Source of the DNA: JANSWY01 sp038525605
GTDB lineage: Bacteria > Bacteroidota > Bacteroidia > Cytophagales > Cyclobacteriaceae
Length of the DNA stretch: 48,452 nt
Assembly: GCA_038525605.1 (NCBI GenBank)
Contig: JBCBHL010000006.1
Location: forward strand, 1-48,452
Direction of reading: 5' to 3'
Shown here piece by piece: positions 26,149 to 34,987 of this stretch. Position 1 is the stretch's first letter; the number at the start of each line of letters is the position of its first letter. Made by a program: the position numbers and the translations under genes. The notes beneath the pieces were generated by a model. The model did no database searches. It was not told the DNA's origin and saw only the letters and a list, made by a program, of their open reading frames with translations.

Positions 26149-26178
26149 AGGGCGAATATAACTGTTCGTCCTTTTTTT
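26149..26178 (+). terminator. Rho-independent terminator of the paralogue pair
   Basis: AGGGCGAA (26149-26156) pairs with TTCGTCCT (26165-26172) with one G-U pair, then seven T. It ends the two-gene unit before menB. Confidence 0.8.
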
Positions 26179-26191
26179 GTGTTCTTTATAT

Positions 26192-26222
26192 TTTAACAGC
26201 AAAGCGAAAAAAATTAGATTTG
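26192..26222 (+). promoter_or_regulatory. Probable menB promoter
   Basis: TTTA (26192-26195), 19 bp spacer, TAGATTTG (26215-26222). The -7 element matches TAnnTTTG exactly, the -33 element in three of four bases. The menB ATG is 18 bp downstream. Confidence 0.45.
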
Positions 26223-26239
26223 TCAAAATTTAGAAAAAT

Positions 26240-27079
26240 ATGAAAGCAGACTGGAAAACTGTAAAAGAATACGAAGATATTACCTATAAAAAATGCGGGG
26301 GAGTAGCAAGAATTGCTTTCAACCGGCCGAATGTTAGAAATGCTTTCAGACCGAAAACAGTTGGTGAACTGTATCAGGCGTTTCACGATGCAAGAGAGGA
26401 TACTTCTATAGGAGTCGTACTGCTTTCAGGAGAGGGGCCTTCAACCAAAGATGGTGGCTGGGCGTTTTGCAGCGGAGGTGATCAAAATGCCAGGGGACAT
26501 CAGGGATATGTAGATGATGACGGAATGCCACGGCTGAATATTCTGGAAGTCCAAAGACTGATTAGGTTTATGCCTAAGGTTGTAATTGCAGTTGTTCCGG
26601 GCTGGGCAGTAGGTGGAGGACACAGTTTACACACAGTTTGTGATTTGACACTTGCCAGTAAAGAGCATGCTATTTTTAAGCAGACTGATGCTGACGTGAC
26701 CAGTTTCGATGGTGGTTATGGTTCTGCTTATCTGGCCAAAATGGTTGGGCAGAAAAAGGCACGCGAAATCTTTTTCCTTGGCAGAAACTACTCGGCGCAG
26801 GAAGCATTCGAAATGGGAATGGTCAATGAAGTAATCCCGCACGATGAGCTGGAAGATACAGCTTATCAGTGGGCGCTGGAGATTCTGGAAAAATCCCCTA
26901 CATCTATTAAAATGTTGAAATTTGCGTTTAACCTGACTGATGATGGCATGGTAGGGCAGCAGGTCTTTGCAGGAGAAGCAACGAGACTAGCCTATATGAC
27001 AGATGAGGCAAAAGAAGGTAGAAATGCATTCCTCGAGAAAAGAAAGCCCGATTTCAAAGATATTAAATGGATACCGTGA
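26240..27079 (+). CDS. menB: MenB, 1,4-dihydroxy-2-naphthoyl-CoA synthase
   Basis: A 279-residue crotonase-fold enzyme that closes the naphthoquinone ring from o-succinylbenzoyl-CoA in menaquinone synthesis. Diagnostic MenB features: RPNVRNAFRPKTVGEL (about 29-44), GGWAFCSGGDQNARG (73-87), PGWAVGGGHSLH and TSFDGGYGSAYLAKMVG, and the C-terminal KPDFKDIKW. It is a single gene with its own promoter and terminator; other men genes are not in the window. It shows that the organism makes menaquinone. Confidence 0.96.
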   Translation: MKADWKTVKEYEDITYKKCGGVARIAFNRPNVRNAFRPKTVGELYQAFHDAREDTSIGVVLLSGEGPSTKDGGWAFCSGGDQNARGHQGYVDDDGMPRLNILEVQRLIRFMPKVVIAVVPGWAVGGGHSLHTVCDLTLASKEHAIFKQTDADVTSFDGGYGSAYLAKMVGQKKAREIFFLGRNYSAQEAFEMGMVNEVIPHDELEDTAYQWALEILEKSPTSIKMLKFAFNLTDDGMVGQQVFAGEATRLAYMTDEAKEGRNAFLEKRKPDFKDIKWIP

Positions 27080-27096
27080 TAGGGATGTTACGGGAG

Positions 27097-27138
27097 CAGG
27101 CTTGCCGGTGACCCATAATCCGGTGGCCTGTTTGTTTT
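27097..27138 (+). terminator. Rho-independent terminator after menB
   Basis: CAGGC (27097-27101) and GCCTG (27126-27130) pair, with CCGG/CCGG forming an inner stem, followed by a T-rich tract. Confidence 0.65.
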
Positions 27139-27556
27139 ACCGAAATTTCCATATTTTAACACATTTTTTATAAATCCCATCCTAGTAATATGATCAGGTC
27201 TTAATGAGAATAGGTATTTTCCCTGAATCCGAATTTGCCAACATTGGTGAACTTTTTAATTAAAAGTTTTTATTCAAAGATTGCGACGGGTCTTTAGTAG
27301 TAAGCTTGTAAAGTTTTATGAATCAGTTTTCGAATGACTTAGTCGCAAAAATCATTAGTTGCCATGCAAATGATCTGCAGAATATGAATGATTACCCAAA
27401 TATTTTTTCTTCCTGTTGGTAAAGGAGAGTTTGATCAGGCGTTAGTGACCAAAGCTTTCAACGAGGCAATAGATAATGTTGTTTCTAAGTTGGAAGGGAA
27501 GCTTAAAAAAAAGCTTTAAAAATTAAATGGTAAATTCAATCAGCTGAAAGCTGAAA
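27139..27556. other. Gene-free stretch with traces of decayed coding sequence
   Basis: No full gene is present, but several short plus-strand frames have protein-like composition: MRIGIFPESEFANIGELFN (from about 27204), then MNQFSNDLVAKII (from 27319), then the 43-codon frame at 27388-27519. They lie in different frames one after another, as expected for one small gene broken by frameshifts and stops. Confidence 0.45.
27388..27519 (+). pseudogene. Short open frame, probable remnant of a larger gene
   Basis: A 43-residue frame beginning MITQIFFLPVGKGEFDQALV and ending with a Lys-rich helix (KLEGKLKKKL). The sequence looks coding, with FNEAIDNVVSKL forming an amphipathic helix, but a different frame carries similar-looking sequence directly upstream. 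It is either a small independent gene or the 3' end of a frameshifted one. A strong terminator follows 40 bp later. Confidence 0.35.
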
Positions 27557-27557
27557 A

Positions 27558-27602
27558 CCTGTCTGCAGACTGAGATGCTGCAGACTGGTTTTTTTATTTT
27601 TT
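27558..27602 (+). terminator. Strong rho-independent terminator
   Basis: CCTGTCTGCAG (27558-27568) pairs with CTGCAGACTGG (27578-27588) with one mismatch, followed by a T-run. The T-run is on the plus strand only, so it terminates whatever was transcribed through the decayed region, and its T-run overlaps the 3' end of the convergent oxidoreductase gene. Confidence 0.8.
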
Positions 27603-29735
27603 TATCGCTACCCGGACGCTTGAAAATGCAGCGTTCCCTGTCAATGAATCCAGAGCTTGATGATCAGTGAGATCGTTGACACTTACGCCGGGATACTTAC
27701 TGGCAACTCCCAGTTTAATGCCATTTTTATGATGTCCAAAGCCATGTGGAATACTCACTACCCCAGGCATCATATCTTCGGTTATTTCTACCGGTATTCT
27801 GATGCTTCCGCTTCCGGACGTCACAGTTACTTCTTCCTGATTCGCTACACCTACCAGCTCACTGTCGGAAGGGTGCATCATTACTGTACACCTGTTCTTG
27901 CCAGCCATTAACTTTTCAGTGTTGTGAAGCCATGAATTGTTACTCCGTAAATGTCTTCTGCCGATTAATGCGAAATCACCTGCGTCTTTTTCTACACTGG
28001 CTTTACTGAACTCCGCTGTCAGTTTTTGAAGTTCATCTGTGAAAATGGCAGGGGCAAGAGAGATCATTTGATCCTTTGTCCTTAGCGCACGAGGCAGCAT
28101 TTGCGTCAATGGTCCCAAATCAATACCATGCTTTGATCTCTGTAGTTTGCCCAGACTTAAGCCTGAAAATAATTTATTAAAACTACTCCACTTACCATAA
28201 GGCCCTGTCAGTAAACCGAGTCTCAACAGTAGTTTAGGAGTGGCTACCCTGTGAAGGAGGGGTAGTTTTTTGCGGGTTAATCTTTTAGTAAGTGATTTGA
28301 TGATCTGCCAGTCATGTAACTGACCGTACTTTGGTTTAAACAAAGCTTCCGAATATTTGGCAGTATTGGATACAGCGAATGTATTAAAGATCAAATCGTA
28401 GTGATCTACTTCCAGGCCTGTGGTAGGAGGTAGAATGACATCAGCATGCCTTGTTGTTTCATTGAGATATATATCGATGGCGACCATAAAATCCAACTGA
28501 TTGAGTGCTTCGTCCATTCTTCCGCTGTCCGGAGTTGATAAAACGATGTTGCCTGCATTGACAATCAGTGCTTTTACCTGCCCTTCCCCAGAAGTCGTTA
28601 TTTCTTCAACTAACGCAGAGATTGGTAGTTCGCTTTCAAATTCTGGTAGTCCTCTTACTCTACTTTGCCATCTGTTGTATACACGATGTCCCTTTTTACC
28701 CCTAACGACTGGAACGGCCGGATTTGTAAACATGGCACCACCCGGTGTATCAAAATGCCCTGTCAGGATGTTGAGCAGATTTATCAACCAATTACAAAGT
28801 CCTCCGTGAGATTGAGTGCTCACGCCCATTCTTCCGTAAATAACCGCTTTCGGTGTATTCACAAACTCATCAGTGATTCTTTCAATGTCTGATGAAGATA
28901 CGCCTGTAATTGTTGCTACCTTCTCAGGAGTAAATGGTTTTGCCAGTTCCTCCAGCCCTTCCAGTCCTTTTGTATGCTTTTCCAGGTGACCCAGCCTGAT
29001 TTTTTGATCCCTGGTAATCAGGTGTAACATAGCCAGTAAAAAGTAGACATCCTGATCCGGTTTGATGAAATAATGCTCCGAGGCAGCCTTGGCAGTTTCG
29101 GTTTTTCTGGGATCAATCACTACGAATTTTCCACCTCTGTCTTGAATGCCTTTCAGCTTTTTGCTGATTCCCGGAGCTGTCATGATACTGCCATTCGAAA
29201 CCAGTGGGTTAGCGCCCATGATCAGCATGTAATCAGTTCTGTTGACATCAGGAATAGGCATCAGCATGGCACTTCCCAGCATAAAATAGGAAGCAAAATG
29301 ATGAGGCAGTTGATCCATTGAAGTGGCACTGTAAGCATTCTTTGTCCTGATTGCCTTCTTAAATTGGCTCACAAACATCATAATGCCATAATTGTGTACA
29401 GTAGGATTTCCAAAATAAGTAGCAACCGCATCATTTCCGAATTCCTTTCTGATACCATTGAGTTTAGTACCTATCAGGTCGAAAGCTTCTTCCCAACCAA
29501 TTTCTACAAATCCGTCACCCGATTTTTTCAAAGGCTTTCTCAATCTGTCGGGATCATTGTACAATTCTCCCATCATCGCGCCTTTGGGGCAGATATATCC
29601 TTTGCTAAACGGATCTTTTTCGTCTCCCCTGATTGACAATACCTGATTGCCATCGTGAGTGACTTCCAGTCCACACATCGCTTCGCATAGATTACAGACT
29701 CTATAATGTTTTTTAGACTTTGAAGATTGTTTCAT
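27594..29735 (-). CDS. Molybdopterin-dependent oxidoreductase, single subunit
   Basis: A 713-residue enzyme of the DMSO-reductase/formate-dehydrogenase superfamily. The N-terminal 4Fe-4S motif has Cys14, Cys17, Cys21 and Cys49 (CNLCEAMCG and GYICPKG). The cofactor domains follow (LIMGANPLVSNGS, DPRKTETAKAASEH, YGRMGVSTQSHGG, NETTRHADVILPPT) and the C-terminal molydopterin-dinucleotide-binding domain ends with HGFGHHK. No twin-arginine signal is seen, so it is cytoplasmic. No Fe-S or membrane partner is adjacent. The substrate is unknown. The start at 29735 (MKQSSKSKKH) is chosen because the upstream extension is hydrophobic and poorly conserved in type. Confidence 0.9.
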   Translation of the reverse strand: MKQSSKSKKHYRVCNLCEAMCGLEVTHDGNQVLSIRGDEKDPFSKGYICPKGAMMGELYNDPDRLRKPLKKSGDGFVEIGWEEAFDLIGTKLNGIRKEFGNDAVATYFGNPTVHNYGIMMFVSQFKKAIRTKNAYSATSMDQLPHHFASYFMLGSAMLMPIPDVNRTDYMLIMGANPLVSNGSIMTAPGISKKLKGIQDRGGKFVVIDPRKTETAKAASEHYFIKPDQDVYFLLAMLHLITRDQKIRLGHLEKHTKGLEGLEELAKPFTPEKVATITGVSSSDIERITDEFVNTPKAVIYGRMGVSTQSHGGLCNWLINLLNILTGHFDTPGGAMFTNPAVPVVRGKKGHRVYNRWQSRVRGLPEFESELPISALVEEITTSGEGQVKALIVNAGNIVLSTPDSGRMDEALNQLDFMVAIDIYLNETTRHADVILPPTTGLEVDHYDLIFNTFAVSNTAKYSEALFKPKYGQLHDWQIIKSLTKRLTRKKLPLLHRVATPKLLLRLGLLTGPYGKWSSFNKLFSGLSLGKLQRSKHGIDLGPLTQMLPRALRTKDQMISLAPAIFTDELQKLTAEFSKASVEKDAGDFALIGRRHLRSNNSWLHNTEKLMAGKNRCTVMMHPSDSELVGVANQEEVTVTSGSGSIRIPVEITEDMMPGVVSIPHGFGHHKNGIKLGVASKYPGVSVNDLTDHQALDSLTGNAAFSSVRVAIKK

Positions 29736-29861
29736 CGGGTTTATGTCGTATTTAAGAATTTCGCTGATCAATATAATCAAATTATGCTGCTATGTTTTCA
29801 AAACCTACAGGATAGGTGCCCAAAGCACTTGAAGTTTACGAGATATTTTGCAGTAAATGAC

Positions 29862-29869
29862 TAATTTTG
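29862..29869 (+). promoter_or_regulatory. Possible -7 element of the exonuclease gene
   Basis: TAATTTTG followed by C matches TAnnTTTG; the -33 element is unclear. It lies 55 bp before the ATG. Confidence 0.35.
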
Positions 29870-29923
29870 CATCTTGATTCATAAGAAGAATCACAACCAA
29901 TTTTTTTAATAAACTTGTAAACC

Positions 29924-30463
29924 ATGAATTATATTATTGTAGACCTGGAGGCAACCTGTTGGGAAAACCGGTCTGATGGAAAAAATGAAATCATTGAAAT
30001 AGGAGCTGTAAAGGTGAATGATGATCAGGAGATTGTTAGCGAATATCAGCAATTCGTAAAACCACTCAAAAATCCGATACTCAGTGAGTTTTGCAAAGAG
30101 TTGACATCTATTCAACAAACTGATGTAGACAATGCGCCTTATTTTTTTGAAGTATTGCCGTCATTTCAAGAGTGGATTGGTGATGAGCTTTATCTGTTGT
30201 GCTCTTGGGGTTTTTACGACCGAAAGCAGTTCGAAGAAGATTGTGATTTGCATCAGATTGATAAAAAATGGCTTGTAAATCATATTAGTTTAAAACATCA
30301 GCATGCTAAAATTGCCAATCTGCGACGTGCCATCGGAATGAAAAATGCTTTGAAACAGGAAGGGATTGATTTGGCAGGAACACATCATCGTGGGATAGAT
30401 GATGCCAGAAACATTACAAAGATCTTCTTGAAATATTTTGGTCAATGGAGCTACAGTTCTTAA
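29924..30463 (+). CDS. 3'-5' exonuclease of the DEDDh family (ERI-1/KapD-like)
   Basis: A 179-residue exonuclease. Motif I is VDLEATCW (Asp7, Glu9), motif II lies in SWGFYDRKQFEED (Asp99) and motif III is HHRGIDDARN with His155 and Asp160, the DEDDh arrangement. Such proteins trim the 3' ends of RNA or DNA in the cytoplasm; those closest to ERI-1/KapD prefer structured RNA. It stands alone, about 100 bp before the secreted nuclease gene. Confidence 0.9.
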   Translation: MNYIIVDLEATCWENRSDGKNEIIEIGAVKVNDDQEIVSEYQQFVKPLKNPILSEFCKELTSIQQTDVDNAPYFFEVLPSFQEWIGDELYLLCSWGFYDRKQFEEDCDLHQIDKKWLVNHISLKHQHAKIANLRRAIGMKNALKQEGIDLAGTHHRGIDDARNITKIFLKYFGQWSYSS

Positions 30464-30534
30464 AAGATACTGATTGATTAATCACTTTCATATTAGCTTA
30501 ACATTTGGATTGGTAGAGAATCGATATAAAATGT

Positions 30535-30542
30535 TATTTTTG
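30535..30542 (+). promoter_or_regulatory. Possible -7 element of the endonuclease I gene
   Basis: TATTTTTG followed by C matches TAnnTTTG and lies 20 bp before the ATG. The nearest upstream TTG triplet is at a longer than usual spacing (22 bp). Confidence 0.35.
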
Positions 30543-30561
30543 CAAGATCAAAAATCAGCAT

Positions 30562-33500
30562 ATGCTAAAATATATTATCTCCGGGCTTCTATTTTTTGCT
30601 TCTATCACAGCACAGGCCCAAATTCCAGCAGGATATTACAATACCGCAACCGGATCGGGTTTTACACTCAAAACTCAGCTTCACGATATTATAGATGGTC
30701 ACAATTCTCAAAGCTACAGTAACGTCTGGACATTCGTAGAATCAAATGATCTGGATGCTTATTATGAGAATAATTCTACCATTTTAGATATCTACTCTGA
30801 AAATCCGGCTGGCGCTGATCCATATAATTTCACGGCTGGCAATACCAGGTGCGGTAATCAGAGTAGTGAGGGAGATTGCTACAACAGAGAGCATTCTTTT
30901 CCTGCCAGTTGGTTTAGTGACGGTTCACCCATGTTTACTGATATCCATCACCTCTATCCAACTGATGGCAGGGTGAATAATTTTAGAGGGAACCTGCCAT
31001 TTGGAGAAGTGGCTACTCCTAATTTCACCTCTCTTAACGGCAGTAAACGGGGAAGTTCAGCTATTTCAGGCTATTCAGGAACTGTTTTTGAGCCAATTGA
31101 TGAGTTTAAGGGAGATATTGCCAGAACCTACTTTTACATGGCTACCCGATATGAAGATGTTTTGGGATCTTGGTCCAGTCCGATGTTGGACGGAAGTACA
31201 GACCAGGTTTTCGAAGACTGGGCACTTGATATGCTGTTAGACTGGCATACAAATGACCCGGTGAGCCAAAAAGAAATTGACCGAAATAACAATGCGTTTA
31301 CCTTTCAGAGCAATAGAAACCCTTTTGTCGATCATCCCGAATATGTCAACAACATTTGGGGGACCTGTTCCACACCTGTAACTGCACCGACCTTTCTGGT
31401 TTTTTCCGGTGTGACAGAGAATTCATTTTCGATCGATTTTACCGCAGGAGACGGAGATTTGAGACTGGTTTTGGTAAAGGAATCTGCAGCTGTTGATTTT
31501 GACCCAGTTAACGGAACAAGCTATGGAACAGGAGCCAATACGAATTTTACTTCAGCCTCTACGGTAGGTACAGGCAATCAAGTGATTTCAGTAAGTGGTA
31601 CAACTTCTATTACAATTACGGGCTTAAGTGCAGAAACAACCTATCATGTAGAGGTATTTGAATATTGCTCGGCAGGCAATCTTTACCTGACTGCAAGTTC
31701 GCTGAAGGGTAGCACTACAACTGGTATGGCATCAGCACCTCCGGCACCATCGTCATTTCAGTACCTTTCTTTCAACGAAATTGTGATGAGTACGCCTGGT
31801 ACTGATTATGAAATAATAGAGCTGGCAGGAATTCCGGGATTGAGCTTGTCGAACCTGAGTATCCTGACTGTTGATCAGGATGGCCAAATACTCATAGAAT
31901 TTGATCTGACTGGTGAGAGCATACCTGCCGACGGTTTCTGGCTGGGAGCCAATAGCGAAGCTGGCGCGTCAGTCGTTGAAGACTATGTGCTTTCAACGGG
32001 TATGATCAATAACACAACCACATTTTTTCTGGTAGATAACTTCTCAGGTTCTGTTGGCGATGATTTGGATACGAATAATGACGGAACATTAGACGTCGAG
32101 CCGTGGGATGAAATAATTGATGAACTTGGGATTATCGAAAATGTTGGTGAGAATGTGTTCAGTGCCACTACTTTTGGACCTGATGGCTCTTTTCTGCCAG
32201 CAGGAACCTACAGAAATTCCGATGGTTGCGGGACATGGACCTTGCACACGTTTGATTCTCCGCCTATGGATATAACGCCTGGCGTATCCAATGGTTCCAG
32301 CTGTTATACCATCTTCGGCATGGGTGACTGGACCGCTGGCGCACCTGATGGCACCATCGAGGCGGTCATTGCTGATGATTTCACCGAATCAGCAACGGCT
32401 GAGGTGATGACCATTCTCAGTGAAGGATCGGTGGTGCTGGAAAGCGGAGAGTTTTTAAATGTCTTAGGTGATCTGTCAAATGAAGGATCAGTGACAATTT
32501 CCTCAGGTGCTTCACTGGTGACTGGTGATATTACAGGAGATGGGGCATTTACAATCCAAAGAAATACAACTTTTGATGAAACCACAGGTAAATATAGCTT
32601 CGTGAGCTCTCCAGTAGCTGACGGGGAAATCAGCGATTTGGGTGAGCTGGTCTATGAGTATGATGAGACTGAATTGTATCAGCCGGCAGGGAATGTTGGT
32701 GAGGATCGATATATCCTACCGTCAGCCACAAATATGGTGGTGGGTAAAGGTTATGCATCTGCCTTTACAGGAACGATTTCATTTACAGGAACTCCCAATT
32801 CCGGCAATGTGACGGTGGGACTTTCGAAGACGAATCATTCTGCATTTGATGCTGCGGAAGCAGATTACGAAGGATTTAATTTGGTTGGGAATCCATATCC
32901 TTCAGCAATTAGCTTGAATGATTTCTTTACAGCCAACAGCACAGTAATTGAAGAAAGTATCTGGATTTGGGATGATGACAATGATCCGGGTACGAAAGGG
33001 AGTAACTCAGATTTTGTAACGGTCAACAGTCTGGGAGCTGTAAGTGGAGGTTCCCGTGTATCGGACTGGAACGGATTTATTGGTAGTATGCAGGGCTTCT
33101 TTGTGCAGGTAAAAGAAAGTAGCATCGCTGGTAGTTACGACCTTGATTTTACCAATGCCATGAGAAGTACAGCGAATAATACTGATGGGAATTTCTTTAG
33201 AACAGTTGCCGATGAGCAAAAGATTAAATTGAGTATCAGCAGTGAATCGGGAAGTTTTTATGACGAGTTGTTGATCGGATATGTACCGGATGCTACGGCA
33301 GGGAAAGACAGTCGCTATGACGCTGTGAAATTAATCACCAATAAAGCAGGGTTCTATTCATATTCTGGTGAGAAAAAGTTCGCAATTCAGGGATTACCTG
33401 CAGACTATAGCCATCCTGTAAAGCTTGGAGCTATTCTGCCAGAGGTTGATCAGAAGTTTACCTTGTCGCTTGCAGAAATCAGCGATAGTGATCAATTAGT

Positions 33501-33870
33501 GTTTCTATTAGATGAAATATCGGGCAAGGTTTGGGATTTGAAAAGTGGGCCGTATCAGTTTCAGTCCACTGAAAGCATAGTCAATGACAGGTTCAGTATT
33601 TTAACGACAGAAACCGTCAACTCTGTGCAAGATATTAACTCCAATGTCGCATGGTTGATTTCTTCCATACAGGTTGCTATAAAAGGTCTCAGTGAAAAGC
33701 AATTGACATTACAAATATTTGATCTTTCAGGTAAACTGCTTGATGCCGGAAAAATGATTCAACGTGGTGACCAGCATGTATTTGATTCAAAGCTCAATGA
33801 GTCAAATGTCTATATATTGAGGGTTACCGATGGAGTAAGCACTTATCATAAAAAGGCTATTATAAAATAG
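30562..33870 (+). CDS. Secreted endonuclease I with accessory domains and type IX sorting domain
   Basis: A 1102-residue exported protein. After a signal peptide (IISGLLFFASITAQAQ) comes an endonuclease I domain (about 20-270) with the catalytic block CYNREHSFPASWF (His111) and DIHHLYPTDGRVNNFRGN (127-144). Then follow a fibronectin-III-like domain (about 272-390), a lamin-tail-like beta domain (about 396-575, FNEIVMSTPGTDYEIIELAG), a long beta-rich region with FNLVGNPYPSAISLNDF typical of Bacteroidota surface proteins, and a C-terminal sorting domain (about 1030-1102, LQIFDLSGKLLDAG ending VSTYHKKAIIK). It is expected to be secreted by the type IX system and to degrade extracellular DNA or RNA. 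Confidence 0.93.
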   Translation: MLKYIISGLLFFASITAQAQIPAGYYNTATGSGFTLKTQLHDIIDGHNSQSYSNVWTFVESNDLDAYYENNSTILDIYSENPAGADPYNFTAGNTRCGNQSSEGDCYNREHSFPASWFSDGSPMFTDIHHLYPTDGRVNNFRGNLPFGEVATPNFTSLNGSKRGSSAISGYSGTVFEPIDEFKGDIARTYFYMATRYEDVLGSWSSPMLDGSTDQVFEDWALDMLLDWHTNDPVSQKEIDRNNNAFTFQSNRNPFVDHPEYVNNIWGTCSTPVTAPTFLVFSGVTENSFSIDFTAGDGDLRLVLVKESAAVDFDPVNGTSYGTGANTNFTSASTVGTGNQVISVSGTTSITITGLSAETTYHVEVFEYCSAGNLYLTASSLKGSTTTGMASAPPAPSSFQYLSFNEIVMSTPGTDYEIIELAGIPGLSLSNLSILTVDQDGQILIEFDLTGESIPADGFWLGANSEAGASVVEDYVLSTGMINNTTTFFLVDNFSGSVGDDLDTNNDGTLDVEPWDEIIDELGIIENVGENVFSATTFGPDGSFLPAGTYRNSDGCGTWTLHTFDSPPMDITPGVSNGSSCYTIFGMGDWTAGAPDGTIEAVIADDFTESATAEVMTILSEGSVVLESGEFLNVLGDLSNEGSVTISSGASLVTGDITGDGAFTIQRNTTFDETTGKYSFVSSPVADGEISDLGELVYEYDETELYQPAGNVGEDRYILPSATNMVVGKGYASAFTGTISFTGTPNSGNVTVGLSKTNHSAFDAAEADYEGFNLVGNPYPSAISLNDFFTANSTVIEESIWIWDDDNDPGTKGSNSDFVTVNSLGAVSGGSRVSDWNGFIGSMQGFFVQVKESSIAGSYDLDFTNAMRSTANNTDGNFFRTVADEQKIKLSISSESGSFYDELLIGYVPDATAGKDSRYDAVKLITNKAGFYSYSGEKKFAIQGLPADYSHPVKLGAILPEVDQKFTLSLAEISDSDQLVFLLDEISGKVWDLKSGPYQFQSTESIVNDRFSILTTETVNSVQDINSNVAWLISSIQVAIKGLSEKQLTLQIFDLSGKLLDAGKMIQRGDQHVFDSKLNESNVYILRVTDGVSTYHKKAIIK

Positions 33871-33898
33871 GAATTGGAAAAGAAGTCGCGGGTTGCAG

Positions 33899-34777
33899 TC
33901 AGCTTGCGGCTATTGCTAATTTATAGCCTACCCCATGCACATTTACGATCTGGATGTCTGCATCATTTCTGAGCTTCTTTCTTAGTTTGGAGATGAACAC
34001 ATCCAGACTTCTGCCTACTACTACGCCTTTATCTTCCCAGATTTCTTTTTCAAGCTTTTCTCTGCTGACGATCTGGTTTAAGTTCTTAGCAAAAAGATGG
34101 AGTAGTTCAGATTCTTTGCTGGTGAGTGTGATTTCCTGATCCTCGTAAATAAGCTGTAACTCCTCAGGGATAAATCGGTAAAGGCCTAGCCGGACGCCAT
34201 TTTCTTTCACTTCTGCACTTTCCTGTAGTGGTGAAACTCCGGATTTACCGGAAAAATAAGAGCCAGAAATAAAAGCAAAAAACATGAGTGAGGAGGCAAT
34301 GATAGCCATCGTGCTTTTTCCCAGACTAAATCCTGACTCTCTGAATGAAACATGGATTTTATAACAATTCCTACTGAGCGAACGATTCGTACATGGAATA
34401 ATGCTCTCTTCTTTTGTTCCAAACATTTCATAGGCATAGACGATTTCGTCGGAATAACACCTTTTTACTTCCACAACATATCGTTGCTTATCTGTGTAAT
34501 CATCGAAGGAACTGATAAATGAGTTAACAAGAGAATCAGGATGAATAGAAACGATGGTATTGAAACTGATTTCATATTTGTCAGGCTCCATCACTGCGAC
34601 TGGGGGAACAGGGCTCGTTGAATCTCCGGATATTAGCAAAGTTTGATGAGCGACATTCCTAAGCGCAACAACAGTCTGCGACTTTTCATAATCGTTTTCT
34701 TTGTAAGAAAAGCCTGCTGTCAGTAAAATCATCAGACTGACGAGTGCACCGAAAAACATCCACTTTTTGATATTCAT
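33899..34777 (-). CDS. Membrane-anchored winged-helix transcriptional regulator
   Basis: A 292-residue protein with a hydrophobic N-terminal segment (about 7-24), an extracytoplasmic region (25-154) containing two Cys (about 129 and 138) that could form a disulfide, a second hydrophobic segment (about 155-175) and a C-terminal OmpR/PhoB-type winged helix (197-289; LTSKESELLHLFAKN, then VGRSLDVFISKLRKKL and VHGVGYKLAI). This places the sensor outside and the DNA-binding domain inside, but with the order reversed relative to CadC/ToxR, where the DNA-binding domain is N-terminal. It is divergent from the YceI gene, whose promoter has direct repeats suited to such a regulator. Confidence 0.88.
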   Translation of the reverse strand: MNIKKWMFFGALVSLMILLTAGFSYKENDYEKSQTVVALRNVAHQTLLISGDSTSPVPPVAVMEPDKYEISFNTIVSIHPDSLVNSFISSFDDYTDKQRYVVEVKRCYSDEIVYAYEMFGTKEESIIPCTNRSLSRNCYKIHVSFRESGFSLGKSTMAIIASSLMFFAFISGSYFSGKSGVSPLQESAEVKENGVRLGLYRFIPEELQLIYEDQEITLTSKESELLHLFAKNLNQIVSREKLEKEIWEDKGVVVGRSLDVFISKLRKKLRNDADIQIVNVHGVGYKLAIAAS

Positions 34778-34879
34778 AATCGAGTAATCTAAAACCTGTT
34801 GTCACTTCTTATTTACCTGCTGTACCAAATTACCAATTTAATCTTCTATCCTAAAATTCTGTGCGTAGTTATCAGCGAT

Positions 34880-34930
34880 TTTTAACCTGTTTTAACCTAT
34901 TCAACGCAAAGTTTACATTTGGTTTACACT
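34880..34930. promoter_or_regulatory. Direct repeats over the YceI promoter
   Basis: TTTTAACCTG (34880-34889) is followed at once by TTTTAACCTA (34890-34899), a 10 bp head-to-tail repeat. A second pair, GTTTACA at about 34911 and 34922, is spaced 11 bp. A promoter TTTA (34891-34894), 19 bp, TACATTTG (34914-34921) overlaps both pairs. OmpR-type winged helices bind such 10-11 bp direct repeats. Confidence 0.55.
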
Positions 34931-34987
34931 TTTTTACAGAGCGTTAGCCCCATTCAACCACGAGTACCCGTACAATTGTTCAAAAAA

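Noticed and set aside
32304..32585. Minus-strand frame inside the endonuclease I gene
   Set aside because: It is a Ser/Pro-rich shadow of the beta-rich region on the other strand.
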